From: JAHRVQ01 sp963976815
GTDB lineage: Bacteria > Pseudomonadota > Gammaproteobacteria > Pseudomonadales > Azotimanducaceae
DNA length: 64,000 nucleotides
NCBI GenBank assembly: GCA_963976815.1
Contig: CAXBLU010000014.1
Location: 1 to 64,000 of the forward strand
Direction of reading: 5' to 3'
Shown here one piece after another: positions 1 to 6,389 of the stretch (position 1 is its first letter; every line of letters begins with the position of its first letter). A program made the translations under genes and the position numbers. Under the pieces are notes generated by a model. The model searched no databases and had not been told where the DNA came from. It saw only the letters and a list, made by a program, of their open reading frames with translations.

Positions 1-54
1 TTGGAAAGCAGCGAGATCAAACCCAGCATGAGCCGTAAAGGCAACTGTTGGGAT
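1..54 (+). pseudogene. IS3 OrfB transposase, fragment before the IS110 insertion
   Basis: Frame 1 encodes LESSEIKPSMSRKGNCWD and then leaves the family consensus exactly where IS110 begins. IS3-family integrases usually continue this motif as WDNAVAESFF, in which the glutamate is the last residue of the DDE triad. Here the glutamate lies in the fragment after the insertion. The upstream part of the gene is beyond the window edge. Confidence 0.85.
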
Positions 55-59
55 ACTCA

Positions 60-235
60 GTTTAGTATGCTCAGTAACATCGTATCGGTCTGACCCGTGC
101 TGGGATTGGCTTTTGTGCCTTTGCATTGACCTGTCGACCGGTATCGATGTTTCCCGTGATAAGTCCGGGCCCTAAGCTTGTGACCTAATAGGAGCTTTGT
201 TTTGCACCGTGAGTGTCCTGTCCTGCGAGGGGGTT
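60..235 (+). ncRNA. Candidate IS110 bridge RNA
   Basis: The non-coding left part of the element has four short matches placed as a bridge RNA requires. TGCTGGGAT (98-106) matches the left target flank TGTTGGGAT (46-54) at 8 of 9. GCATTG (123-128) is complementary to the right flank CAACGC (1340-1345) at 5 of 6. ATAGGAGC (188-195) is identical to the element's right end (1330-1337). TGAGT (210-214) is complementary to its left end ACTCA (55-59). CGGTC (86-90) can pair with GACCG (136-140), closing a loop around the two target-matching segments. Bridge RNAs with target and donor loops are established for IS110 relatives such as IS621. RNA ends are estimated and expression is not shown. Confidence 0.65.
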
Positions 236-265
236 TGGTCTGCATATTTCCTTGGAGGCAAAATC

Positions 266-1333
266 ATGAAGACTAATTTAAAAAAGGCAGAAATTATCCT
301 GGGCGTCGACACGCACTTGGATGTACATGTGGGCGCGGTCATTAGTGAAGCCGGAAAATTACTTGGAACGCGATCAATATCAACGAGTTCGGCAGGCTAT
401 ATGGATTTACTAAGTTGGGCGAGTTCTTTAGGCGTTCTTAGGCGAGCTGGTATTGAAGGCACAGGTACCTACGGCGCTGGGCTTTGTCGGTACTTGGTTG
501 AGCAAGGTGTAAGGGTGTTCGAAGTTAATCGAGCTGATAGATCGCAACGAAGGCTACAGGGCAAGTCTGATCCTACAGATGCGGAGAGCGCAGCTCGCTC
601 AGTTTTAGCTGGCATAGCAACAGCGATTCCCAAGCAGCAATCGGGTGGATGTGAGGCAATGCGAATCACCTCTGTCGCTAGAAGAAGTGCCGTAAAAGCG
701 AGGACTCAGGCAATAAATCAACTCAGGGCCATTTTGGTTAGCGCTCCTCAAGAGGTTCGTGAGAGGCTATGGAAAGTAAAAGCTTTGGATTGTGTAAACG
801 CTTGTGTTCGGATACGCAGCCTGGGAGAAAGTGATCTACTGCAAACTATGACCATCACCCTGAAAGCTTTAGCCAGGCGATGGCTGGCGTTGAGCAATGA
901 GTTGAAAGATCTTGATAAAACTCTGGAACGTTTGACTGACAAATATGCAGCAGGGCTTCGCGAAAGATTTGGTGTCGGTCCTCACACTGCGGCGATTCTC
1001 CTATCTGTTGCTGGTGATAACCCAGAACGCTTGAAAAGCGAAGCTGCGCTAGCTGCTCTTTGCGGCGTCAATCCGTTACCCGCTTCTTCTGGTAAGACGA
1101 TTCGTCACCGTCTTAATCGCGGAGGCAGTCGAGCAGCAAATAACGCCCTCTGGACGATCGCTATGGTTCGCATGCGAAGTGATCCAAGAACCAGGTTATA
1201 CGTTGAGCGAAGAACCAATGAAGGTCGCACGCTCAAGGAAATCCATCGTTGCCTTAAGCGCTACATAATCCGTGAGTTATACCCGCTAATACTAAGAGAT
1301 TTGAGTGCTGCACAAACACCTTTATTGACATAG
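266..1333 (+). CDS. IS110-family transposase (bridge-RNA-guided recombinase)
   Basis: 355 aa, the normal size for the family. The N-terminal RuvC-like DEDD domain shows D15 (GVDTHLDVHV), E64 (GIEGTGTYG), and D102 and D105 (KSDPTDAESAA). The C-terminal Transposase_20 domain includes GVNPLPASSGKTIRHRL, where S274 or S275 is the likely catalytic serine, followed by GGSRAANNAL. A coiled central region joins the two. The ATG at 266 is chosen because a TTGGAGG ribosome site precedes it; a longer reading from 197 has no such support. The gene appears intact, so the element could be active. In this family the protein works with a structured RNA that selects target and donor. Confidence 0.9.
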   Translation: MKTNLKKAEIILGVDTHLDVHVGAVISEAGKLLGTRSISTSSAGYMDLLSWASSLGVLRRAGIEGTGTYGAGLCRYLVEQGVRVFEVNRADRSQRRLQGKSDPTDAESAARSVLAGIATAIPKQQSGGCEAMRITSVARRSAVKARTQAINQLRAILVSAPQEVRERLWKVKALDCVNACVRIRSLGESDLLQTMTITLKALARRWLALSNELKDLDKTLERLTDKYAAGLRERFGVGPHTAAILLSVAGDNPERLKSEAALAALCGVNPLPASSGKTIRHRLNRGGSRAANNALWTIAMVRMRSDPRTRLYVERRTNEGRTLKEIHRCLKRYIIRELYPLILRDLSAAQTPLLT

Positions 1334-1340
1334 GAGCGTC

Positions 1341-1538
1341 AACGCTGTGGCCGAATCGTTCTTCAGTCGGCTAAAAGTTGAGCAGGTTTACGCTGAAGAC
1401 TACGAAACATTTGGTGATGCCTATCAAAGCGTGTTCGAATACATTGAGCTGTTCTACAATCGAGTACGACGTCACTCTGCGATAAACTACAAGAGTCCAC
1501 ATGAACACGAACAACTTTACTATGCACAATGTGCTTAA
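1341..1538 (+). pseudogene. IS3 OrfB transposase, C-terminal fragment after the IS110 insertion
   Basis: Begins directly after the IS110 right end with NAVAESFFSRLKVEQ and ends NYKSPHEHEQLYYAQCA. It holds the final DDE glutamate (AES) and the usual terminal segment YNRVRRHSAINYKSP. It is the continuation of the fragment ending at base 54. A start at the GTG of 1347 could give a 63-residue peptide, but there is no reason to think it is made. Confidence 0.85.
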
Positions 1539-1575
1539 TTAACGTGTCCACTTTTGGTGGGTAGGACCAGCTGAC

Positions 1576-2763
1576 GTGCTAGTTACTCGCGTAACCGGAG
1601 ATTGTCCTTCCTGCGGTAGCAAGAACAGCTTCGGGAATGTGTCAATCCATGAAAATCGAATTTTGCAAGGGTGCAAGCGGTGCTCGTATAGAGACTCCGT
1701 TCAGTTGCCAGAGGTCAGGAAGAAGATATTGTACCTAGATCAATTTTTCTTCAGCGGTACCTTCAAAGAAAACGACTCTCGATTCCAGTCTGTAGCAGAA
1801 AAAATTCAAGACCTGGCTGCGAAACAACTCATTGTCACACCATTTTCGTCAGTACATGAAGACGAGACACACATTTGGCGTGGGTACGCGGGAAGGTCCA
1901 AAGACGAACTAATGGAATTCATAAAAAGGTCTGCGAGGGGTCATGAGTTTGAACCGACTTATTCGGTCGAGAATGCACAGATAGTCCAAGCCTTCTCTTC
2001 ATTCTTAGATAAGAGACAGCCGACTTTGCACATTGAGGAAAAGGACGTCCTGCGAGAGAACGTGCACTGTTGGGATGATTATATGTGGATCGATGTTGGC
2101 CGATACATTCAAGACATTGACGAAATGCGAGATCGAAAAGACGAGACAACTAACACTTTGGTAGATCAACTGGAAGCCTGGCGTAATTCCTCCAACACTT
2201 TTGAGCAAAACGTAGATCGAGAATTTCGAGATGCAGCACAGATTTATCTGGATACATTCCTGACCTATATGCAAAGGCTCGCAGCTGGTGATTTTATGGC
2301 GACGTTGGATTCTCCAATTAGCTCAGAGATTGTACAGTCGCTATTACACTACCTTTCCGATGACGTTGCTTCAGAAGAAAAGATCAAAACCATAGTTCAG
2401 TTCTTCAAATCAGATCACTTTCGCAATGTAGCAAGCCTTCGGGTTTTTGGAGAAATGTTCGCTGTGTTTATTGAACAGGTGAAAGGCGGTGCCTTTGCAA
2501 ATAAGGAAAAGGCAAGACCACGCCTTGCTGGATTCATGAATGATTTAAGGCATATATCGACTTATGGTCCATATGTGGATGCGTTCGTTATGGATCAATA
2601 CATGGCAAATTTAGTTCGAGATGGTAGAGTTTCTCTGCGAGCAGAGTTCGGGACCAAAATCTACAGTCTTAACAATCTGGATGATCTTTTGTCTTGGCTC
2701 GATGGCTTGGAGAATCAAATGAATGACGAACACACAAAGGCACTGGCAATCGCTTATGGATAG
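1576..2763 (+). CDS. Zinc-ribbon protein with PIN-like domain, probable integron cassette gene
   Basis: 395 aa, not assigned to a named family. An N-terminal four-cysteine ribbon (C10, C13, C33, C36) is followed by KKILYLDQ with D55. The C-terminal part has an acidic patch YVDAFVMDQYM and ends like a PIN domain (FGTKIYSLNNLDDLLSWL). Acidic residues in these places suggest a metal-dependent PIN-like ribonuclease, but this is inference. The frame is open upstream to 1543, inside the IS3 terminal repeat, so the native start may have been lost; GTG 1576 is only the first usable start. It is followed by GCCTAAC, the R'' end of an attC site, which marks it as a cassette gene. With nuclease activity it could serve in stress or phage response; nothing here proves that. 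Confidence 0.6.
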   Translation: MLVTRVTGDCPSCGSKNSFGNVSIHENRILQGCKRCSYRDSVQLPEVRKKILYLDQFFFSGTFKENDSRFQSVAEKIQDLAAKQLIVTPFSSVHEDETHIWRGYAGRSKDELMEFIKRSARGHEFEPTYSVENAQIVQAFSSFLDKRQPTLHIEEKDVLRENVHCWDDYMWIDVGRYIQDIDEMRDRKDETTNTLVDQLEAWRNSSNTFEQNVDREFRDAAQIYLDTFLTYMQRLAAGDFMATLDSPISSEIVQSLLHYLSDDVASEEKIKTIVQFFKSDHFRNVASLRVFGEMFAVFIEQVKGGAFANKEKARPRLAGFMNDLRHISTYGPYVDAFVMDQYMANLVRDGRVSLRAEFGTKIYSLNNLDDLLSWLDGLENQMNDEHTKALAIAYG

Positions 2764-2772
2764 TAGTCGTCA

Positions 2773-2806
2773 GCCTAACATGCGCTTCAAGCCGCTCTCT
2801 TTGAGA
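2773..2806 (+). other. attC site, 5' half (interrupted by an IS)
   Basis: GCCTAAC (2773-2779) is a typical R'' box lying 9 bases after the stop codon of the PIN-like gene. The remainder of the site is found after the IS3-type element, at 4030-4095. By the cassette rule this cassette should have started with TTAGGC. That start is missing because IS3 sequence now precedes the gene. Confidence 0.6.
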
Positions 2807-2852
2807 TTCCCCCAATTTAGTTGACACCCCTTAACTTGAATGAGGTGTCAAA

Positions 2853-3173
2853 ATGTCCCGAAAAAGAAAGCATCCGATTGATCTAAAGATTAAGGCCGTT
2901 CTTGAAGCATCAAAGCCTGATGTCCTTGCCGCAGAAGTAGCGAATCGGATTGGCGTGCACACATTTTCGTTGTACCGTTGGAAAAAAGAGCTACGTGATG
3001 CGGGGTTGTTGAGTACTGTGCCGACCAAAAAATAAGAGCACGATTTGATTGGACTTCAAGACGAGCTGAAGCGGTTGCGAAAGGCTAACGCTCAACTTGA
3101 GATGGAAAATGCAATCCTAAAAAAAGAGCAGGAACTGGGCGACGCCAAAAGAAAGAAGCCTTCCAAATCATAG
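2853..3173 (+). pseudogene. IS3 OrfA (helix-turn-helix and leucine zipper), internal stop
   Basis: Starts MSRKRKHPIDLKIKAVLE and contains the IS3 OrfA helix-turn-helix (VANRIGVHTFSLYRWKKEL). A TAA at 3033-3035 interrupts it after PTKK. The same frame then continues with EHDLIGLQDELKRLRKAN and ILKKEQEL, the usual heptad-repeat zipper, to a TAG at 3171. A single base change therefore seems to have truncated it. Confidence 0.85.
3119..3126 (+). promoter_or_regulatory. Programmed -1 frameshift site (A7G)
   Basis: A run of seven A followed by G lies where the orfA frame and the -1 orfB frame overlap. IS3-family elements use such A-runs to make the OrfAB fusion transposase. It is inferred from position and composition. 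Confidence 0.6.
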
Positions 3174-4007
3174 ACCAACTCAAGTCTACCTTTGCGATTA
3201 CGGCATTGTGTGAATGCCTTGGTGTGACAGCAGGTGGATACTATGCGCACTGCAAGCGTGTACCAAGCGCTAGAGCGATTGAGAATGACCGCATAGTTAG
3301 CCGGATGAGAAAGATCCATCGCCAGGTTGACGAGATCTATGGAAGCCCTCGAATGGTGGTCGCTCTAAATGATGCTGGATTGCACTGTGGTGAGAACCGG
3401 GTTGCGCGACTAATGCGGCAACACAAGGTCGTAGCGAAGATGGAAAGCCGGTATAAGCCACGACAATGGACATCAAAGTCCAAGATCAAAAAGCCAAACC
3501 TTTTGGAAAAGGAAGGCCCGCCAGTTCGACCACAAGAGGTCTGGGTGGCTGACTTCACCTACCTCCCTGTGTCGGGTTCAACGATCTATTTGTCGACGGT
3601 GATGGACCTGTTCACTCGGAAAATCGTTGGCTACGAAATTGCCGAGCGCCGTGATGGTGATATGGTGAAGCGAACGCTGGAAAAAGCACGGAAGGCACAC
3701 CCAGGTGTCAGCCCAAGAATTTTTCACTCTGATCGAGGCAGCGAATATGCTAATCACAATATCTGCAACTATCTGACTGACAGAGGTATTCGACAAAGCA
3801 TGTCGGGGAAAGGGAATTGTTATGACAATGCGCATATGGAATCCTTCTTCCACAGCTATAAGACTGAGGCATTGTATCCACATCGAATCACTACAAAGAG
3901 ACTTAATCGAAAGAACAAGGCGATGGTTGAAGTTTTACAACTATAAACGTTACCACTCCAGTCTTGGATACAAGAGTCCAGTAACCTATGAGAAGATGTG
4001 CGCATGA
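3119..4007 (+). pseudogene. IS3 OrfB integrase-type transposase, frameshifted
   Basis: In the -1 frame relative to orfA. It has the HTH_21 region (IHRQVDEIYGSPRM) and an rve domain with the DDE triad: WVADFTYLP, FHSDRGSEYAN and the glutamate of HMESFF. Near 3895-3900 the frame is lost: the expected end DLIERTRRWLKFYNYKRYHS continues in another frame to 4007. A loss of two bases or gain of one would explain this. The protein is therefore broken a few residues after the catalytic core. Confidence 0.85.
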
Positions 4008-4029
4008 ATTGTCAATTTTATTGGGGGAA

Positions 4030-4095
4030 GATCACTACGCTCATTTGGACGCTCCGTGGCTTCGCCACTGAGCGCCAATTAGCAGGGTGTTATAC
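4030..4095 (+). other. attC site, 3' half, ending in core site GTTATAC
   Basis: Contains a hairpin (GTGGC TTC GCCAC) and ends with GTTATAC at 4089-4095, the recombination core. The segment GGACGCTCCG...GCGCC closely resembles the same part of the complete attC at 4393-4479. Together with 2773-2806 it forms one attC divided by the IS3-type element. Confidence 0.7.
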
Positions 4096-4158
4096 GTCCA
4101 ACACAGTTGATCAGCAACACCTAGAGATGTAGGGAGCAATCCTAGAAGGAGCTTAAAA

Positions 4159-4380
4159 ATGGGTGCTAGAGAAGACATTGCAGAAGCTTTTGAGAAGTCA
4201 GCGATCGAGCTTGAGAAGGCGGCGGCGCATTGTCGAATTGCCTCTAAAAGATATGCGGCCCAGGATGTGCCCTCTGGATGCGCCCATGCATTCGCCAGCA
4301 TTGGTCATATTAGTAAGGCTAACAAGTTGATTGAGTTTAATGCGGAAGTGCATTCGAAATTTGCTCAAATCAATGAGTAA
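4159..4380 (+). CDS. Small integron-cassette protein, unknown function
   Basis: 73 aa, begins MGAREDIAEAFEKSAIELEK and has the segment SGCAHAFASIGHISKAN. It is mostly helical and soluble, with no signal peptide or membrane segment. A strong ribosome site (AGAAGGAG) lies 8 bases before the ATG. The gene fills a complete cassette: core TTATAC at 4090, 63-base leader, gene, then attC with R'' GTATAAC, the exact complement of the starting core. I have a general recollection of similar short proteins in other integrons but cannot give a function. Confidence 0.75.
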   Translation: MGAREDIAEAFEKSAIELEKAAAHCRIASKRYAAQDVPSGCAHAFASIGHISKANKLIEFNAEVHSKFAQINE

Positions 4381-4392
4381 ACTCATGTGTAC

Positions 4393-4479
4393 GTATAACA
4401 AAGTATTCAATTCGCTCGTTCCACTCGCTGGGACGCTCCGCAGCAAAGCTGCTTCTCGCCCATTAATACGGTGTTATGC
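4393..4479 (+). other. attC recombination site (complete)
   Basis: 87 bases from R'' GTATAAC (4393-4399) to R' GTTATGC (4473-4479). Inner imperfect repeats include GCAGC AAA GCTGC. R'' is the exact reverse complement of GTTATAC, which begins the same cassette at 4089. The last six bases belong to the next cassette and also encode the end of its antitoxin gene on the other strand. Confidence 0.85.
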
Positions 4480-4785
4480 TGCTAGAACTTGACCTACCTT
4501 TTTCCTCGGCAACCCAAGAGCAAGTAGTGCCTTGAGCAGCAAATCGACTGATACAGAAGCATCCCCAGATTCCATTTTCGCAATTCGCGACTGGCTTGAC
4601 CCGAGACGCTTGGCCAGTTCTGTCTGGCTAATTCCTTCTTTAGCTCGTTGCTCTCGTACCTTCCTGCTAAGTGCAAGTTTCATTTCAATGAACTCGATTT
4701 CTTCATCGGTTAGTCCCAGAAAATCTTGGCTAGACCCAACTTTCCAACCAGCAGCTTCCAGTTTTCTTCTCTTATTTGCTTTCAT
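4474..4785 (-). CDS. higA: HigA-type antitoxin (XRE helix-turn-helix)
   Basis: 103 aa. A helix-turn-helix of the Cro/XRE type covers about residues 40-95 (GISQTELAKRLGSSQSRIAKM). Its start overlaps the toxin gene upstream by 14 bases, giving the toxin-first order typical of higBA. It should bind the toxin and repress the shared promoter at the palindrome 5121-5138. Its stop codon TAA lies inside the attC core GTTATGC, so recombination at that site also fixes the end of the protein (VLAA). The operon runs against the cassette direction. Confidence 0.9.
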   Translation of the reverse strand: MKANKRRKLEAAGWKVGSSQDFLGLTDEEIEFIEMKLALSRKVREQRAKEGISQTELAKRLGSSQSRIAKMESGDASVSVDLLLKALLALGLPRKKVGQVLAA

Positions 4786-5110
4786 GGTCGTATCCCTTCA
4801 GTCGTGACTTGCAAAGCTCCAAAATATGCTTTGGGGTTTTCGTCGTCTTTTTCTCAAATACCTCGGCTATTACAATAGCGTCAAAATCTATTCTATAAAC
4901 CAATCGCCAAGTTACATCGCTATCTACAATTCTTAATTCGTGACAGTTTTTCTCGATCCCCGGCATAGTTCTAGAATGTGGCATGGCAATCGATTCACCC
5001 TTCTGTAACTTACGCAGTAGAAATCCCGCCTCCAATCTGGCTAACTTAGAAAACGGCGGTGATCTCACCTCGCCGTGTAACCAGACAAGTGGCTTATCAT
5101 TTGGACTCAT
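4772..5110 (-). CDS. higB: HigB-type toxin (RelE/Gp49-like)
   Basis: 112 aa, a RelE-superfamily mRNA interferase of the phage-Gp49-like group. Typical segments are LRKLQKGESIAMPHSRTM, CHELRIVD, WRLVYRID and EVFEKKTTKTPK, with C-terminal basic residues CKSRLKGYD. It is the first gene of the operon. It would cleave mRNA at the ribosome when free of the antitoxin. Such pairs are common in integron arrays, where they are thought to stabilise cassettes. Confidence 0.9.
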   Translation of the reverse strand: MSPNDKPLVWLHGEVRSPPFSKLARLEAGFLLRKLQKGESIAMPHSRTMPGIEKNCHELRIVDSDVTWRLVYRIDFDAIVIAEVFEKKTTKTPKHILELCKSRLKGYDHESK

Positions 5111-5120
5111 AGGATTACTT

Positions 5121-5138
5121 TATGTCATATATGACATA
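5121..5138. promoter_or_regulatory. Perfect 18-bp palindrome, probable HigA operator
   Basis: TATGTCATATATGACATA is its own reverse complement. It lies 10 bases upstream of the toxin start, where a promoter for the minus-strand operon would be. Autoregulation by HigA or HigBA binding to such palindromes is typical of the family. Confidence 0.7.
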
Positions 5139-5150
5139 TACGCAACCGCA

Positions 5151-5190
5151 GCATAACATGCTGTTCAAGTTGCAACTACGCAAGCGAAAC
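5151..5190 (+). other. attC site of the higBA cassette, 5' half only
   Basis: GCATAAC (5151-5157) is the exact complement of the cassette's starting core GTTATGC (4473-4479), so the attC of this cassette begins here. No matching GTTRRRY core follows before the next gene. A 13-bp tandem repeat occupies that position, so the 3' half seems to be lost or overwritten. Confidence 0.55.
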
Positions 5191-5242
5191 TTCCACCAAT
5201 GACTTCCACCAATGACTTCCACCAATGACTTCCACCAATGAC
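5191..5242 (+). repeat. Tandem repeat, 13 bp x 4
   Basis: Four exact copies of TTCCACCAATGAC. The last copy contains an ATG (5238) in frame with the following gene, but the better start is at 5256. It replaces the expected second half of the higBA cassette's attC. Confidence 0.95.
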
Positions 5243-5255
5243 AGGGGTGCAAAAC

Positions 5256-5537
5256 ATGAAAGCATTTATTCGTAATAGCTTTACCGAATTTGGCCTGGCC
5301 GTTGGCGCGGTAGTTGCGATACTGACATCAACGGTAGTCAGTTTGTGGACATGGGTAGAAAATCCCGGTGGAATATTTCGCGGTGAAGCAGGTACAAACT
5401 GGCAATTTGTATTCGAGACAGCGTGGAGTTGGTTAATTCCAACCTTTATGCACACGGTTGTCGCGGTCTCGATTGTGCACTTGTTGTGGATAAGCAGCGC
5501 TTGGTTAACAAGCAAGCTCACCAACAAAGCAGATTGA
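5256..5537 (+). CDS. Small membrane protein, unknown, probable cassette gene
   Basis: 93 aa. Two or three hydrophobic stretches: FGLAVGAVVAILTSTVVSLW, WSWLIPTFMHTVVAVSIV and HLLWISSAW. The ATG at 5256 is preceded by AGGGG; an earlier ATG at 5238 lies in the tandem repeat. An attC-like sequence starts 7 bases after the stop, so this is probably the last cassette of the remnant array. No function is recognised. Confidence 0.6.
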   Translation: MKAFIRNSFTEFGLAVGAVVAILTSTVVSLWTWVENPGGIFRGEAGTNWQFVFETAWSWLIPTFMHTVVAVSIVHLLWISSAWLTSKLTNKAD

Positions 5538-5543
5538 GGCGTT

Positions 5544-5613
5544 GTCTAACACGCGGTTGATTTCAGTCTCCAGGCGCTTCGACGGATTGCTTGTGCTTCG
5601 TGGCCCGTTAGTT
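5544..5613 (+). other. Probable attC site
   Basis: R'' candidate GTCTAAC (5544-5550) and core candidate GTTAGTT (5607-5613) bracket 70 bases directly after the membrane-protein gene, the right place and size for an attC. The two boxes are complementary at 5 of 7 positions. The inner pairing is weaker than in the site at 4393, so this is less certain. Confidence 0.45.
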
Positions 5614-5629
5614 TCCCTGCTTCTGTCGT

Positions 5630-6316
5630 TCAACTATCACGGTGATAAATCCCGTCGATAAGTGATAGCAGAATTGCCTTATGTCGTGGAAGGTTCGTCA
5701 CTGTATCTTTTGCAGCCACAAGGTTGCCATCCAGTCGCATGCTAATGTAACCGTGAATCATTGACCATATTGCAATTGCGTCTGTCTCGATGTCCACGCG
5801 GTGGTTGACCTCGTCCCGCCGCAGTACCGAGAGCAGGGCTGAATAAACACGTTCCATTTCTTCTGCAAAAGCGGGTTCGTCCTGGTCAACCAGTTGACGT
5901 TGCCAGAGCAGTTGATAGCGATTGGGTGTGTCGAATGCAAACTGGAAACAGGCTTCAGCAAAGGCTTGTATGGCCTGTTCTGGTTGGTCCGCCAAATCGG
6001 TTGTCGCGTCTGTGGTTCGATCAGCCAGATCCGCAAAAGCGATTGTTGCGATGGCCGTCAGCATTGCTCGTCTGGAGGCAAAATGGTTGGCCGGCGCAGA
6101 ATGGGCCACGCCTGCATTGCGTGCCACAGCTCGAATAGTGACGCCCTCAATACCTTCATTATCGAGCAGCAGTAACCCCTCTCGAAGCAGTTCCATCCGT
6201 AGGTCGCCGTGTTTTTGCCCTGCGGTCCGCTTTTGTTTCGTTTTCAAATTGACACCGTCCATATAATTCGTCATATTGACGTTGTCCATTTTAACATCAA
6301 TCTGTGTTTTGGCCAT
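5630..6316 (-). CDS. TetR-family transcriptional regulator
   Basis: 229 aa from this start. The TetR helix-turn-helix is GVTIRAVARNAGVAHSA followed by PANHFASRRAMLTAI. The C-terminal ligand-binding part belongs to the WHG-like group (AIWSMIHGYISMRLDG). The start is uncertain: ATG 6316 or ATG 6262 (MDGVNLKTK) are both possible, because the 5' coding region overlaps two 15-bp operator-like repeats on 27-bp spacing. It is divergent from the MAPEG gene, whose promoter it probably represses together with its own. The same operator motif recurs at 7949-8005 before another gene. Confidence 0.85.
   Translation of the reverse strand: MAKTQIDVKMDNVNMTNYMDGVNLKTKQKRTAGQKHGDLRMELLREGLLLLDNEGIEGVTIRAVARNAGVAHSAPANHFASRRAMLTAIATIAFADLADRTTDATTDLADQPEQAIQAFAEACFQFAFDTPNRYQLLWQRQLVDQDEPAFAEEMERVYSALLSVLRRDEVNHRVDIETDAIAIWSMIHGYISMRLDGNLVAAKDTVTNLPRHKAILLSLIDGIYHRDS
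6248..6289. promoter_or_regulatory. Two copies of the TetR-operator-like motif ATTGACNNYGTCCAT
   Basis: ATTGACACCGTCCAT (6248-6262) and ATTGACGTTGTCCAT (6275-6289) are 27 bp apart. Each is a near-palindrome (TGGACNNNGTCAA type). They lie between tetR and the MAPEG gene and overlap the tetR 5' region, where autorepression would occur. Three more copies occur at 7949-8005. Confidence 0.6.
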
Positions 6317-6389
6317 GTTGAATATCAGTCTCAAAGAGGCCAATGCCTCGAGTTGGACGTTCTACTTATAAACAACAACGGGATATCCC

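Larger units (their letters stand above)
55..1340 (+). mobile_element. IS110-family insertion sequence
   Basis: About 1,286 bp between the two halves of an IS3 orfB gene. It has a non-coding left part of roughly 210 bases, one DEDD transposase gene and almost no sequence after the stop codon (7 bases). This layout matches the IS110 subgroup, in which the bridge RNA lies upstream of the transposase; in the IS1111 subgroup it lies downstream. No terminal inverted repeats are visible, which is normal for this family. The boundaries are inferred from where the IS3 reading frame breaks and resumes and are uncertain by about 2 bases, because the exact core dinucleotide could not be settled. Confidence 0.85.
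1..1570 (+). mobile_element. IS3-family element, right-hand part, split by IS110
   Basis: Reading from base 1 in frame 1 gives the conserved end of an IS3-type OrfB (SMSRKGNCWD, to base 54). The same protein resumes at 1341 with NAVAESFFSRLKVEQVY and runs to a stop at 1538. The gap between the halves is an IS110 element. The segment about 1545-1569 (TGTCCACTTTTGG then GTAGGACCA) is probably the IS3 right terminal repeat. The left end of this IS3 lies outside the window. The element is interrupted, so this copy is inactive. Confidence 0.85.
2807..4029 (+). mobile_element. Decayed IS3-family element inserted in an attC site
   Basis: About 1.2 kb bounded by imperfect inverted repeats: CCCCCAATTTAGTTGACA at 2809-2826 and TGTCAATTTTATTGGGGG at 4010-4027 (15 of 18 match). 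It contains orfA, an A7G slippery run and orfB in the -1 frame, the classic IS3 layout. OrfA has an in-frame stop and orfB has a frameshift, so it is inactive unless another copy supplies transposase. No convincing target duplication was found. It differs from the IS3 element at the left edge in terminal repeats and protein ends. Confidence 0.85.
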
